The notes under the pieces were generated by a model, which was given only the letters and a program-made list of their open reading frames with translations, was not told where the DNA came from and searched no databases. The position numbers were made by a program, and so were the translations under genes. A stretch of DNA of 64,000 nucleotides from JADJPO01 sp046330955. Its GTDB lineage: Bacteria; Actinomycetota; Actinomycetes; Actinomycetales; Kineosporiaceae. Each line of letters opens with the position of its first letter. Position 1 is the first letter of the stretch. The stretch spans positions 322,678 through 386,677 of the forward strand of contig JAXLRT010000002.1 in the NCBI GenBank assembly GCA_046330955.1, given 5' to 3'. Positions 33,428 through 43,246 of this stretch are shown here, piece after piece.

Positions 33428-33456
33428 GCTGCGGCCGGGCGATATCCGGCCGCAGC
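33428..33456. terminator. Hairpin after the SARP-haloperoxidase chimera
   Basis: GCTGCGGCCGG at 33428-33438 pairs perfectly with CCGGCCGCAGC at 33446-33456 around a 7-base loop. It lies 8 bases after the stop of the chimera and about 100 bases before the kup start. No T tract is present. It most likely ends transcription or stabilises the transcript end. Confidence 0.6.
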
Positions 33457-33556
33457 CCTGCCTGGTGAGGTTGGATGAACAATGTCGGTCCGGGAGGTGT
33501 CGCGGACCACACGATGGCGCGTCCCCTGATCTCGACGCCGGTGTCACCATCGGCTC

Positions 33557-35482
33557 GTGAGTCATCAGACAGCCGATCGAGTGAGCCAGCCGGTGACCGA
33601 CCACGCCCGGCAGAGCCGCACGGTGCTGGCACTCGGCGCCCTCGGAGTGGTCTTCGGCGACATCGGCACCAGCCCGCTGTATGCCATGCAGACCCTGTTC
33701 CACATCGACCACGGGGCCGTCCGGGTGACCCCGACCGATGTCTACGGGGTCATCTCGCTGATCTTCTGGTCGATCACCGCCGTCGTCTCGGTCAAGTACG
33801 TCATCTTCGTGCTGCGAGCCGACAACGACGGCGAGGGCGGAGAGCTCGCGCTGGCCGCGCTGGCCCGGCGCACGGTACGGCCCAATGGACGCCGGTTCAG
33901 CCTCGTGATGCTGCTCGGCGTCCTCGGGGCTGCCCTGTTCTACGGCGACAGCGTCATCACCCCCGCGATCTCGGTCATGTCGGCCGTCGAGGGCCTCGCC
34001 GTCCCGGCACCCCAGCTCGAATCACTCGTCGTCCCGCTGGGGGCGGCGATCATCACCGGACTGTTCCTGGTGCAGCGCTTCGGGACCCATCTGGTCGGGC
34101 GGCTGTTCGGCCCGATCATGGTGCTGTGGTTCGCCGTCCTCGGGCTCATGGGCCTCGGCGAGATCGTCCGGGACCCGCACATCGTGCTCGCCCTGCTGCC
34201 GAGCTACGCGCTGGCCTTCGTCGTCCAGGACCCGATCGTCGCCTTCATCGCGATGGGCGCGGTGGTGCTGTCGATCACCGGCGCCGAGGCGCTCTACGCG
34301 GACATGGGCCACTTCGGCCGCAGCCCCATCCGCAGCGCCTGGTTCGCGGTGGTGTTCCCGAGCCTGACGCTGAACTACCTCGGGCAGGGCAGCCTGATCC
34401 TGCGCGAGCCGACGACGATCGAGAGCCCGTTCTTCCACCTGGCACCCGCGTGGGGCCAGCTGCCGCTGGTCGTGCTCGCCACCATGGCCACGGTGATCGC
34501 CTCGCAGGCAGTCATCTCCGGTGCGTTCTCGGTGTCACGCCAGGCCGAACGCCAGGGATACCTGCCGCGGCTGACCGTGCAGCACACCTCCGAACACGAA
34601 CAGGGCCAGATCTACGCGCCGGCCATCAACTGGACGCTCTACGTCGGGGTCATGGTGCTGCTGCTGGTGTTCCAGTCCTCGACGCGCCTGGCGACGGCGT
34701 ACGGCTTCGCCGTGACCGGTACCTTCCTGGTCACCACCACCCTGTTGCTGGTGTATGCCGAGTCGGCCTGGAACTGGTCGTGGCAACGGCTCGTGCTGGT
34801 CGGCGGCCCGATGTACTTCCTCGAACTGTCGTTCTTCGGCGCGAACCTGACCAAGGTCTTCCACGGTGGCTGGCTGCCACTGCTCATCGCCTTCACCGTG
34901 GCGACCGTCATGCTCACCTGGAAGCGCGGACGAGTGCTCGTGACGAGTCGGCGAGCCCAGCTCGAGGGATCGATCGACTCCCTGATCGACTGGCTGCACA
35001 CCGATCCCGTGACCCGGGTGCCCGGGACGGCCGTCTTCCTCCACCCGGACAAGAAGACGGCGCCCCTCGCCTTCCGCGAGAACGCGAGCTTCAACCACAT
35101 CGTCCACGAGCGGGTGTTCATCGTCAGTACCAGTTCCGAGAACGTGCCCCACGTACCCGAGCACCAGCGGGTGGTCGTCGACCAACTCGGCGCCCCGGAC
35201 GACGGGATCACGCACCTCACGCTGCGGTTCGGCTTCTCCGACGACCAGGACGTGCCGGCGGCGCTGCGGATCGCCCGGGATCAGGGCCAGGACATCGACC
35301 CCGACACGGCCTACTATTTCCTGTCGAAGATCACCGTGCAGCGCGGCGTGGACACCGGCGGCATGAGCCGATGGCGCAAGCGGCTGTTCATCGGGCTGAA
35401 CCACAACGCCGCCGACCCGGCCGTCTACTTCTGTCTGCCGGACGACCGCACCGTGGTGATGGGCACGCATCTCGCCCTCTGA
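33557..35482 (+). CDS. kup: Kup-type potassium transporter
   Basis: This 641-residue K+ uptake protein has about twelve membrane helices in residues 20-450 and a C-terminal cytoplasmic domain. Family marks are LGALGVVFGDIGTSPLYAM at the start, DNDGEGGELALAALARR, LFYGDSVITPAISVMSAVEG (split across helices) and VSRQAERQGYLPRL. The GTG at 33557 gives the usual short leader before helix 1. The long intergenic region was checked for a c-di-AMP (ydaO) riboswitch; no such structure was recognised. Confidence 0.95.
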   Translation: MSHQTADRVSQPVTDHARQSRTVLALGALGVVFGDIGTSPLYAMQTLFHIDHGAVRVTPTDVYGVISLIFWSITAVVSVKYVIFVLRADNDGEGGELALAALARRTVRPNGRRFSLVMLLGVLGAALFYGDSVITPAISVMSAVEGLAVPAPQLESLVVPLGAAIITGLFLVQRFGTHLVGRLFGPIMVLWFAVLGLMGLGEIVRDPHIVLALLPSYALAFVVQDPIVAFIAMGAVVLSITGAEALYADMGHFGRSPIRSAWFAVVFPSLTLNYLGQGSLILREPTTIESPFFHLAPAWGQLPLVVLATMATVIASQAVISGAFSVSRQAERQGYLPRLTVQHTSEHEQGQIYAPAINWTLYVGVMVLLLVFQSSTRLATAYGFAVTGTFLVTTTLLLVYAESAWNWSWQRLVLVGGPMYFLELSFFGANLTKVFHGGWLPLLIAFTVATVMLTWKRGRVLVTSRRAQLEGSIDSLIDWLHTDPVTRVPGTAVFLHPDKKTAPLAFRENASFNHIVHERVFIVSTSSENVPHVPEHQRVVVDQLGAPDDGITHLTLRFGFSDDQDVPAALRIARDQGQDIDPDTAYYFLSKITVQRGVDTGGMSRWRKRLFIGLNHNAADPAVYFCLPDDRTVVMGTHLAL

Positions 35483-35941
35483 GCGCGCGGATTCGGCTCC
35501 GGAGGGACCAGCACAATCCTCGGGACAGGTGTGGTGACGGCCGTGGTCAGGAGGCCGAAGATGCGGCGCGGGGCAGTGGTGAGGGCAGTGGCACAGCCGG
35601 ACTGCTGACGGGGTTCGTCGTCCTCGACCTGGGCATTCTCATCGCCGGCCGGTTGATGCGGGGCGGCGCCTTCACGGCCGTGACGCGCTGGGCCGGCCGT
35701 GACGCGCCGGAGCGCTCGGCATCGCGGCTGTCCTGGCACGAGCGATCACCCGCACCTCGACCTGCTGGTGGTCCTCGCCTCCGTGGCGACCACGGTCTGG
35801 TTCGCCTTCACGGCTCGGGAGCTGCACCGACTCAGGCGCCGTCGCCTGTGCCCACATCGCCTCGGGTTGCTGGTGCGCGTCAGCTCGATCTGCGGGGACC
35901 AGGCGCCCGACATGCGGCTGCGGGGCCGACCTCCAGACCGA
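35483..35941. other. Region with possible decayed membrane-protein fragments
   Basis: There is no intact gene in these 459 bases between kup and the convergent copy A. One frame gives a hydrophobic stretch LLTGFVVLDLGILIAGRLMR. Another frame about 150 bases later gives LDLLVVLASVATTVWFAFTA, followed by a basic tail. Two hydrophobic helices in different frames suggest a broken small membrane-protein gene. No family could be named. Confidence 0.35.
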
Positions 35942-38188
35942 TCACTCCGCTGCGCGGACGAGGTTGCGGCCGTCGCGTTTGGCCCGGTAGAGCCCCTGGT
36001 CGGCGCGGGCGAGCAGGGCGGGCAGGTCGTCGTCCGCAGCCAGCTCTGCCAAGCCAATACTGACCGTCACCGTCAGCGGACCCGACCGGGTCGGCACCGG
36101 AATGTCGGCGATGCAGTGGCGCAGCCGTTCCGGCAGGTCACCCGCCGCGTCGGTGTCGAGCAGCAGGAGGGCGAACTCCTCGCCACCGTAACGACCGATC
36201 ACATCGGTGGTCCGGATCGCCGAGCTCAGACGCTGCGCCACGACCCGGATCACATCGTCACCGGTCGGGTGACCATAGGTGTCGTTGACCGCCTTGAAAT
36301 GATCGATGTCGACCATCAACGCCACCACCGGACGCCTGGCCCGCACCGCCGCCGCCACATCCCGCTGCGCGACCTCGAAGAAATGCCGCCGGTTGGCGAT
36401 CCCGGTCAACTCATCGGCCACCGCCAACGCCTGCACCTGCGCGAACAACTCGGCCCGATCGTGCGCCGTCATCGCCTGCGCCACCAACGCCGCCGCCACA
36501 TCCACCTGCCCCGCCAGATTCACCGACCGGTCCGTGCTCGACAACACCAGTACCGCGAGGACCCGGCCCTCCCGACGCAACGGCACCGCGATCCAACTCG
36601 CCTCCGCCAACTGCTCCCGCAGCGCCGCAGGCACCCGCGACGACGCCCCCTCGGTCGCGGCATCCACACCCAGCAGCGCATCGAGCCCGGGTTCGCGATC
36701 GGTGATCCACTCGGTCAGGCCCCCGGCACCGTCCGGTTCCAGCACCACCACGCCCGCCTCGGACCCTTCCAGGAACACCCACACCCCCTGGCAGCCCACC
36801 AGCCGCGGCGCCCACGCCACCAACCGCGCCAACACCTCACGCGGCTCGGTGACCGCGGCCATGTCCTCCTGCGCCGAACGCAACCCGTCGGCCAGATCAC
36901 GCTGACGCTGCGCCATCTGCACCGAGATCTCCAACTGCGCAGCCCGCGAGGTCTCCAACGACGTCGCAATGTGATTGGTCAACGCCGTCAACAACCCCAC
37001 GTCATCAGCAGTGAAGATCCCCTTGGCCACCTGACTGTCCAGGTAGACCACCCCCAACAACCGACCCTCCAGCAGCAACGGCGCCACCATGATCGACCGC
37101 AGCCCGTGCAACACCACACTCTGCGCCCCCAGCGCCGCACCATGCTCGGTCCCGGTCACCACCAACGGAACCCGACTCTGACGCACCCGCTCCACCAGAC
37201 TCGCGCTGTACCCCGACAACTCGGTCAGCTCACCACCATCACCACCACGACCCAGGTGCGGCACCAACCGCTCACCCTCGACCAGAAACAAGAACGCCCG
37301 ATCCGCCCGCAGAATCTTGATCGTCTCGTCCAACGCGATCCGCGCCAACACCACCGGATCCACCACCCGAGCCGCCGCCGCACCCACCTGCTCCAACGCC
37401 ACCAGACGCGCCCGATCCAGTCCACTCATGGCGGACGGCCCAGTCACGGGGGCCAGTCCGCTCACGGCGACCGTCGTGTGGCGCGCCGACGCGCTCCGGG
37501 TCGACCGGTGCGCACTGCCGGCCGCCGTCCCCGCGGCGGCGTCCAGGCCGAACTCCGCGCTCACCCAGCCGGCGCGGTGATGCCAGCCCCACTCCCGGGC
37601 AATCATGCGGGCGAGTTCCGCCTGGTGGCGCGAGGGCGCCGGGGCACCGAGCGCCACCAGAGCTCTCGCCCGCACCCGCGCCGCGTCGAATGCCACAACC
37701 GGCTCGTCCGACCTGAGGATCGGCAGCGCGTCCAGCATCGCCACGGCCTGCTCCGGGCGCCCGTGCAGGATCGCCAGGTCCGCGGCAGCGATCTGTGCCC
37801 CGGCCCGCAGCAGGGGGGATCGGGCCGTCGTGCGCAGCGCGCTGACCGCAGCCTGTGCCTGGTGCCGGCGCAGGCGCCGGTCTGCGTCGTCGGCCGCGCG
37901 CCGGCACTGTTCCAAACGGCCGACCGCGATGTGCAGGTAGGCGACGCGATGCACCCGGAGCACCCAGCGCGGCGACAGCCCCAGGCTCTCGAAGTCCGCC
38001 ACCGCCCGATCGAACGGCTCCCCGATCTCCTGTTGCTCGGCGAGCACCACGAGCCGGTTGACGGCAATCAGGATCCGCATGGCCAGCGCCGTGTTGCCGG
38101 CCAGTGCCGCCTCCATGTCGCGCATCGCCATCCCGGCCTCGGCGGGCCGTCCGGTGATCGCGAACACCATCGGCTCGGCAACCACCAT
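35942..38188 (-). CDS. Copy A, 3' ORF: TPR-like, GAF and GGDEF diguanylate cyclase module
   Basis: This 748-residue ORF is the C-terminal half of copy A. Residues 1-230 are TPR-like helices and 285-570 are GAF-like sensor domains (IALDETIKILRADRAFLFLV; LLEGRLLGVVYLDSQVAKGI). Residues 575-745 are a GGDEF domain with GRYGGEEF near 670. An RxxD inhibitory site (RTTD) lies five residues before GGEEF, so product feedback is expected. It should make c-di-GMP. The ATG at 38188 lies 15 bases after an in-frame TAA (38204-38206), with GGCGAGG upstream that could support re-initiation. In copy B the same frame runs through. Confidence 0.88.
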   Translation of the reverse strand: MVVAEPMVFAITGRPAEAGMAMRDMEAALAGNTALAMRILIAVNRLVVLAEQQEIGEPFDRAVADFESLGLSPRWVLRVHRVAYLHIAVGRLEQCRRAADDADRRLRRHQAQAAVSALRTTARSPLLRAGAQIAAADLAILHGRPEQAVAMLDALPILRSDEPVVAFDAARVRARALVALGAPAPSRHQAELARMIAREWGWHHRAGWVSAEFGLDAAAGTAAGSAHRSTRSASARHTTVAVSGLAPVTGPSAMSGLDRARLVALEQVGAAAARVVDPVVLARIALDETIKILRADRAFLFLVEGERLVPHLGRGGDGGELTELSGYSASLVERVRQSRVPLVVTGTEHGAALGAQSVVLHGLRSIMVAPLLLEGRLLGVVYLDSQVAKGIFTADDVGLLTALTNHIATSLETSRAAQLEISVQMAQRQRDLADGLRSAQEDMAAVTEPREVLARLVAWAPRLVGCQGVWVFLEGSEAGVVVLEPDGAGGLTEWITDREPGLDALLGVDAATEGASSRVPAALREQLAEASWIAVPLRREGRVLAVLVLSSTDRSVNLAGQVDVAAALVAQAMTAHDRAELFAQVQALAVADELTGIANRRHFFEVAQRDVAAAVRARRPVVALMVDIDHFKAVNDTYGHPTGDDVIRVVAQRLSSAIRTTDVIGRYGGEEFALLLLDTDAAGDLPERLRHCIADIPVPTRSGPLTVTVSIGLAELAADDDLPALLARADQGLYRAKRDGRNLVRAAE

Positions 38189-38203
38189 GGAGGTGACCTC
38201 GCC

Positions 38204-40195
38204 TTACCGCAGGGACAACCGGCGGTTGAAGGTCTGCATCCAGTGGGCAGCGAGTTCGGCCCGGCCCTGGTGAACGGCCTCCATCAAGAACGCGCCCACG
38301 GCGTCGGCGTAGGCCGCCAGATCGAGCCACTGCCCGTGCTGCTCGGTGACGCGGACCCAGCTCCGGCCGTCGTCGTGGAACCCGAGGTACCTGGTGGCGC
38401 CGTCGTAGTGCGCCCGTAGGGCGCGTACCCCCGGACTGCTGCCGGAGGGGTCACCGTCCGAGCGGGCGAACTCGCGCGCCGCGGCCCGCAGCAGGCCCAG
38501 CTGTCCGAGCAGGAATCCGAGCCCACTGTGCGCGCGGGCGTAGGCCGGCCCGGAGCCGAGCCGATTGGCCCAGTACAGGCCGCGCAGCATGTGCAGGACG
38601 AGGTGGTGCGGTCGCTGGTTCAGCACCGCGATGTAGCCGCCGACCTCGTGCAGCCCGGCGATCCGGGTGCAGCGCACCCGGTCCTCGCCCTTCGCCGACC
38701 CGAAGCGCCACCCGGTCCACTGCATGACCAGTCCCGCGACGACCATCGCCAGGGTCGTGATCAGCAAGGGGATCAGCCGGCGGGGTGGCGCCGCGCCCAG
38801 CTCGGCCAGGCCCCGGGCGACGGCCTCGGCCGCCTCCCGTGTGCGCCAGCCGGAGCGGTGAACCTCGGCCAGCAGCGTGAACACCAGCGCACGCTGGCCC
38901 GGGTCGCGCTCGACCTGCAACGCCTGTTCGAGCCGTTCGCGGGCCTCGACGTAGCGACCGTTCTGCTTCAGCGCATCACCCAGGGCCAGCAGGAACCGGC
39001 CGTTCAGGGCGGCCGAGCCGAGCTGTTCACCGACTCCTGCGGCATGTTCCAGGAAGGCCAGCGCGTCGGCGGGTGCATGGTTGGCCAGCGCCAAGACCCC
39101 GGCCGCGTGGCAGGCCGCGAACACCCTCGCCGCCTCGCCGTCCATGCTCTCGGGGGTGCTCTCGGGAGCGCCGGCGGCGATGTGGTGGTGGGCCACCGCA
39201 TAGACATGCGCGGCCGAGTGGCCGCCGGCCGGTTCCGCCGTTGCTTCCAGCGCTTCGGCGATCCGCCGGTGCAGCCCGGCGGCGGCGTCGGCGTCCAGCT
39301 CGTCGTGCAGGGCCTCACGGATCCGGTCGTGCACGAAGGCGTACTCACCGTCATCGCGCGTCTGGACCAGGCCGTGCCGGGCGGCGTCGAGCAGCGCGTC
39401 CAGCACCACGTCGAGTCCCACCCCGTGGACGGCGGCCACCAGGTGCGGGCCGAACCGGCTCCCGATGGCGGCCGCGATGGCCAACAGCTGTCTGGCCTGC
39501 TCGCCGAGGGCGGCCACCCGGGTCAAGACCAGCCCGAGGGCATCCTGGGGCAGTTCCAGGGCATCCAGCTCGTCCTCGTCCAGTACCCAGGAACCCCACG
39601 ACGGGCGCAGCAACCCCGCATCGACGATCGCCCGCACGTACTCCTGCACCACGAACGGGCTACCACCACTGCGCACCGCCACCAGCTGCGCCAACCGGTG
39701 CCCCGCCTGCAGACCCGGCAGCATCGCCGCCACCAGCTCGGCCACCCCGACCTCGTCCAGCGGACCCAACTCCAGATCCAGGCCCACCGCCTCACCGAGT
39801 GACCCCACGAACTCGGTCGTCGCGGCGATGCTGTCGGGGTCGTTCCGCGCCGTGGTGAGCACCAAGATCGGAGTGTCGTCGAGCAGGTCCGCCAGCGAGG
39901 CGAGCACCCGCGCCGTCCCCGAGTCGATCCACTGGATGTCGTCCAGGTGGAGCAGTAGTCCATGACCTGCCCGGGCCAGCTCCGCCAGGAACCCCACGAG
40001 CGCGAGCGTGAACTGGTCCTGTCCTCCGCCTGCCGGTTCGGTGCCGTGCGCCTCGGCAGCCACGATGCCCGCGAAGGTCGGTGTCAGGTCGCTCAGCAAC
40101 GCCGCGACCGGTCGGGCTGCCGCCCGCACCCGCTCGTGGACGACGCCCCGCTGGGCCTGCGGCAACCGGGCAGCCTCGCGCAGGTAGCCTTCCAA
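38204..40195 (-). CDS. Copy A, middle ORF: AAA-ATPase (Walker B) and TPR-like region
   Basis: This 663-residue ORF carries the second half of a PknK/AAA-type ATPase: the Walker B region HGLLLHLDDIQWIDSG and LVLTTARNDPDS, then a long helical TPR-like region (AAHVYAVAHHHIAAGAPEST; LAEVHRSGWRTREAAEAVARG). Walker A lies upstream in another frame. The frame ends at the TAA at 38204 and would continue into the GGDEF ORF without it. The ATG at 40195 is only the first start after an upstream frameshift, not a natural N-terminus. Confidence 0.85.
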   Translation of the reverse strand: MEGYLREAARLPQAQRGVVHERVRAAARPVAALLSDLTPTFAGIVAAEAHGTEPAGGGQDQFTLALVGFLAELARAGHGLLLHLDDIQWIDSGTARVLASLADLLDDTPILVLTTARNDPDSIAATTEFVGSLGEAVGLDLELGPLDEVGVAELVAAMLPGLQAGHRLAQLVAVRSGGSPFVVQEYVRAIVDAGLLRPSWGSWVLDEDELDALELPQDALGLVLTRVAALGEQARQLLAIAAAIGSRFGPHLVAAVHGVGLDVVLDALLDAARHGLVQTRDDGEYAFVHDRIREALHDELDADAAAGLHRRIAEALEATAEPAGGHSAAHVYAVAHHHIAAGAPESTPESMDGEAARVFAACHAAGVLALANHAPADALAFLEHAAGVGEQLGSAALNGRFLLALGDALKQNGRYVEARERLEQALQVERDPGQRALVFTLLAEVHRSGWRTREAAEAVARGLAELGAAPPRRLIPLLITTLAMVVAGLVMQWTGWRFGSAKGEDRVRCTRIAGLHEVGGYIAVLNQRPHHLVLHMLRGLYWANRLGSGPAYARAHSGLGFLLGQLGLLRAAAREFARSDGDPSGSSPGVRALRAHYDGATRYLGFHDDGRSWVRVTEQHGQWLDLAAYADAVGAFLMEAVHQGRAELAAHWMQTFNRRLSLR

Positions 40196-41375
40196 CGCCG
40201 CGCGCAGCGGGGCGAGCGGATCGGATCGTCCGAGAGCACTTGCCGTACAGCACCGAATGGCCCTCGGCCGTCACTCGGTCGGCGAGGTCCTCGGCGATCC
40301 GGCTCTTGCCCGCGCCCGGCGCTCCGCGGATCACCGCGACACTGCCCGTGCCGGCGCGAGCGGCCTGCCACTGCTCGGCGAGGTGCGCGCTCTCGCGGGC
40401 GCGCCCGCTCAGCGGCGGTCGCGACCCGGCACTGGACGGGTCATCGCCCGGTTCGCCCACCGCGCCCAGGCGAGCCAGATCAGCGGCCAGCTCGTGGGCG
40501 GACTGGTAGCGATCGTCGGGGTCCTTGGCCAGCAACCGGGCCACCGCCGCCGCCAGCCCCACCGGGATCGGGGCACCAGATCCAGCAACTCCGGCGGCGC
40601 CGCCACATGCATGCAGCCGCAACAACTCCCCCACGTCATCAGCCGCGAACGGCAAGCGCCCGGTCAAGCTCTCGAACAGCACGACGCCCAGCGAGTACAA
40701 ATCAGAGCGGTGGTCTACCGGGCGCGCCAGCATCCCGGTCTGCTCCGGCGGCGCATACGCCAACGTGCCCACCGCGGCCTCATCAGGGCCCTTCGCCCCC
40801 CGGGTCGCCAACCCGAAATCGATCAGCTGGGCGCGACCCGAGGGCCGCACCATGATGTTGTCCGGTTTGAGATCCCGGTGCACCACCCCCGACGGTGCAC
40901 GGCCGCCAACGGCCCGACCACATCGGCCGCCAGCGCGATCACCCGTTCGGGCGACAACGGCCCCGACGCGATCAGGGCGGCCAGCGAGGTGCCATCGACC
41001 AGGTCCATCACCAGATAGGGCATCCCCTCGCTCTCACCGACCTCATGGATCGCCGGCAGCCCCGGATGATCCACACTGGCCAGCAGGGCGGCCTCACGGC
41101 GGAACGCCACCAGCGCCTGCCGCGATGGCGGGGCACCGGCCGAGGCGAGAAGAACCTTGAGCGCGTACTCGGCGCTCTCGCTCACCACGTGCCAGCACCG
41201 TCGGCGGCCGCGAGGCGCCGGGCCCGGAACACCTGGCTCGCAGCCCCCCGACCCAGCTCGGCGAGCAGCTCGAAACCGCCCACCACCCCACCGGGCGCGG
41301 GCCATCCGTCAGCATCGCGCGGCGAAACAGCGTAACCGCCGACCCCGGCCACGCGCCCCGGCACCGCGCGCTCAT
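40196..41375 (-). pseudogene. Copy A, 5' part: Ser/Thr kinase and Walker A, frameshifted
   Basis: The kinase module is readable but in three frames. The N-lobe glycine loop is FELLAELGRGAASQVFRA, then HEVGESEGMPYLVMDLVDG. The catalytic loop HRDLKPDNIMV and IDFGLATRG begin near 40880, and the Walker A (GAPGAGKSR) is near 40320. Frame changes fall near 41190, 40890 and 40215 compared with the intact copy C kinase. A pair of compensating shifts lies near 40570-40610. The ATG at 41375 is out of frame with the N-lobe. Confidence 0.7.
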
Positions 41376-43246
41376 GACAGGTGTATCGACACGACAGCCT
41401 CAGAGCTGAGCCGACGGCCACCGCCGAATACCCACACCGACGAATCGGTTGGGGTCAACGCCGACCCACGACACCCCTCCCGCTGCTGGCCCGGCTCGAT
41501 CACGCGGCGGTGCGGACGAGCTCGGCCGTCGCGCTTGGCGCGGTAGAGACCCTGGTCGGCGCGGGCGAGCAGAGCCGGCAGGTCGTCGTCCGCAGCCAAC
41601 TCGGCCAAACCGATACTGACCGTCACCGCCAACGGACCCGACCGGGTCTCCACCGCGACGTCGGCAACACAACGACGCAGCCGCTCCGGCAGGTCATCCG
41701 CCACATCCGAATCCAGCAGCAGGAGGGCGAACTCCTCGCCACCGTAACGACCGATCACATCGGTGGTCCGGATCGCCGAGCTCAGACGCTGCGCCACGAC
41801 CCGGATCACATCGTCACCGGTCGGGTGACCATAGGTGTCGTTGACCGCCTTGAAATGATCGATGTCGACCATCAACGCCACCACCGGACGCCTGGCCCGC
41901 ACCGCCGCCGCCACATCCCGCTGCGCGACCTCGAAGAAATGCCGCCGGTTGGCGATCCCGGTCAACTCATCGGCCACCGCCAACGCCTGCACCTGCGCGA
42001 ACAACTCGGCCCGATCGTGCGCCGTCATCGCCTGCGCCACCAACGCCGCCGCCACATCCACCTGCCCCGCCAGATTCACCGACCGTCCGTGCTCGACAAC
42101 ACCAGTACCGCGAGGCCCGGCCCTCCCGACGCAACGGCACCGCGATCCAACTCGCCTCCGCCAACTGCTCCCGCAGCGCCGCGGCACCGCGACGACGCCC
42201 CCTCGGTCGCGGCATCCACACCCAGCAGCGCATCGAGCCCGGGTTCGCGATCGGTGATCCACTCGGTCAGGCCCCCGGCACCGTCCGGTTCCAGCACCAC
42301 CACGCCCGCCTCGGACCCTTCCAGGAACACCCACACCCCTGGCAGCCCACCAGCCGCGGCGCCCGCGCCACCAACCGCGCCAACACCTCACGCGGCTCGG
42401 TGACCGCGGCCATGTCCTCCTGCGCCGAACGCAACCCGTCGGCCAGATCACGCTGACGCTGCGCCATCTGCACCGAGATCTCCAACTGCGCAGCCCGCGA
42501 GGTCTCCAACGACGTCGCCGGTGATTGGTCAACGCCGTCAACAACCCCACGTCATCAGCAGTGAAGATCCCCTTGGCCACCTGACTGTCCAGGTAGACCA
42601 CCCCCAACAACCGACCCTCCAGCAGCAACGGCGCCACCATGATCGACCGCAGCCCGTGCAACACCACACTCTGCGCCCCCAGCGCCGCACCATGCTCGGT
42701 CCCGGTCACCACCAACGGAACCCGACTCTGACGCACCCGCTCCACCAGACTCGCGCTGTACCCCGACAACTCGGTCAGCTCACCACCATCACCACCACGA
42801 CCCAGGTGCGGCACCAACCGCTCACCCTCGACCAGAAACAAGAACGCCCGATCCGCCCGCAGAATCTTGATCGTCTCGTCCAACGCGATCCGCGCCAACA
42901 CCACCGGATCCACCACCCGAGCCGCCGCCGCACCCACCTGCTCCAACGCCACCAGACGCGCCCGGTCCATCCCGGTCGCCCCGGACGGCGTGTGGGCCGT
43001 CACCCACCGGTGGGTCGACCCAGCTGTGCTCACCCCCGCCCCGAGGCTGGAATGCGTGGCGGAACCGAGGTCGAACTCCGCCGTCACCCAGCCGGCGCGG
43101 TGCGGCAACCCCAGTGCTGCCAGTCGCCAGGGCCTGCTCGGCCTGGCGTCGCGAGGCCGACGCGGCGCCGAGCGCGGCCAGCGCCCGGGTGCACTCGCGC
43201 GGCCAGATGGGCCACGCGGTACGCTCCTGGAGCACCGGCACGGCAT
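41372..43246 (-). CDS. Copy B, 3' part: GAF and GGDEF module, frameshifted in the middle
   Basis: The same module as copy A: a GAF region (IALDETIKILRADRAFLFL) to about 42540, a stretch in the wrong frame to about 42100, then the second half of the GAF region and an intact GGDEF domain (GRYGGEEFALLLLDSD) with the RTTD inhibitory site. Shifts are at about 42525 (GTCGCCGGTG where copy A has GTCGCAATGTG) and about 42095 (one base lost). The native stop is also shifted; the ORF reads on into the spacer before copy A. It would need correction to make a full cyclase. Confidence 0.7.
   Translation of the reverse strand: MPCRCSRSVPRGPSGRASAPGRWPRSAPRRPRDARPSRPWRLAALGLPHRAGWVTAEFDLGSATHSSLGAGVSTAGSTHRWVTAHTPSGATGMDRARLVALEQVGAAAARVVDPVVLARIALDETIKILRADRAFLFLVEGERLVPHLGRGGDGGELTELSGYSASLVERVRQSRVPLVVTGTEHGAALGAQSVVLHGLRSIMVAPLLLEGRLLGVVYLDSQVAKGIFTADDVGLLTALTNHRRRRWRPRGLRSWRSRCRWRSVSVIWPTGCVRRRRTWPRSPSRVRCWRGWWRGRRGWWAARGVGVPGRVRGGRGGAGTGRCRGPDRVDHRSRTRARCAAGCGCRDRGGVVAVPRRCGSSWRRRVGSRCRCVGRAGPRGTGVVEHGRSVNLAGQVDVAAALVAQAMTAHDRAELFAQVQALAVADELTGIANRRHFFEVAQRDVAAAVRARRPVVALMVDIDHFKAVNDTYGHPTGDDVIRVVAQRLSSAIRTTDVIGRYGGEEFALLLLDSDVADDLPERLRRCVADVAVETRSGPLAVTVSIGLAELAADDDLPALLARADQGLYRAKRDGRARPHRRVIEPGQQREGCRGSALTPTDSSVWVFGGGRRLSSEAVVSIHLS

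Noticed and set aside
33420..33556. c-di-AMP (ydaO) riboswitch before kup
   Set aside because: The gap is too short and shows only a simple terminator-type hairpin.
35699..38419. 906-residue plus-strand open frame across copy A
   Set aside because: It is the mirror of the GGDEF/GAF coding frame. Its repetition in copy B follows from the duplication, not from coding on that strand.
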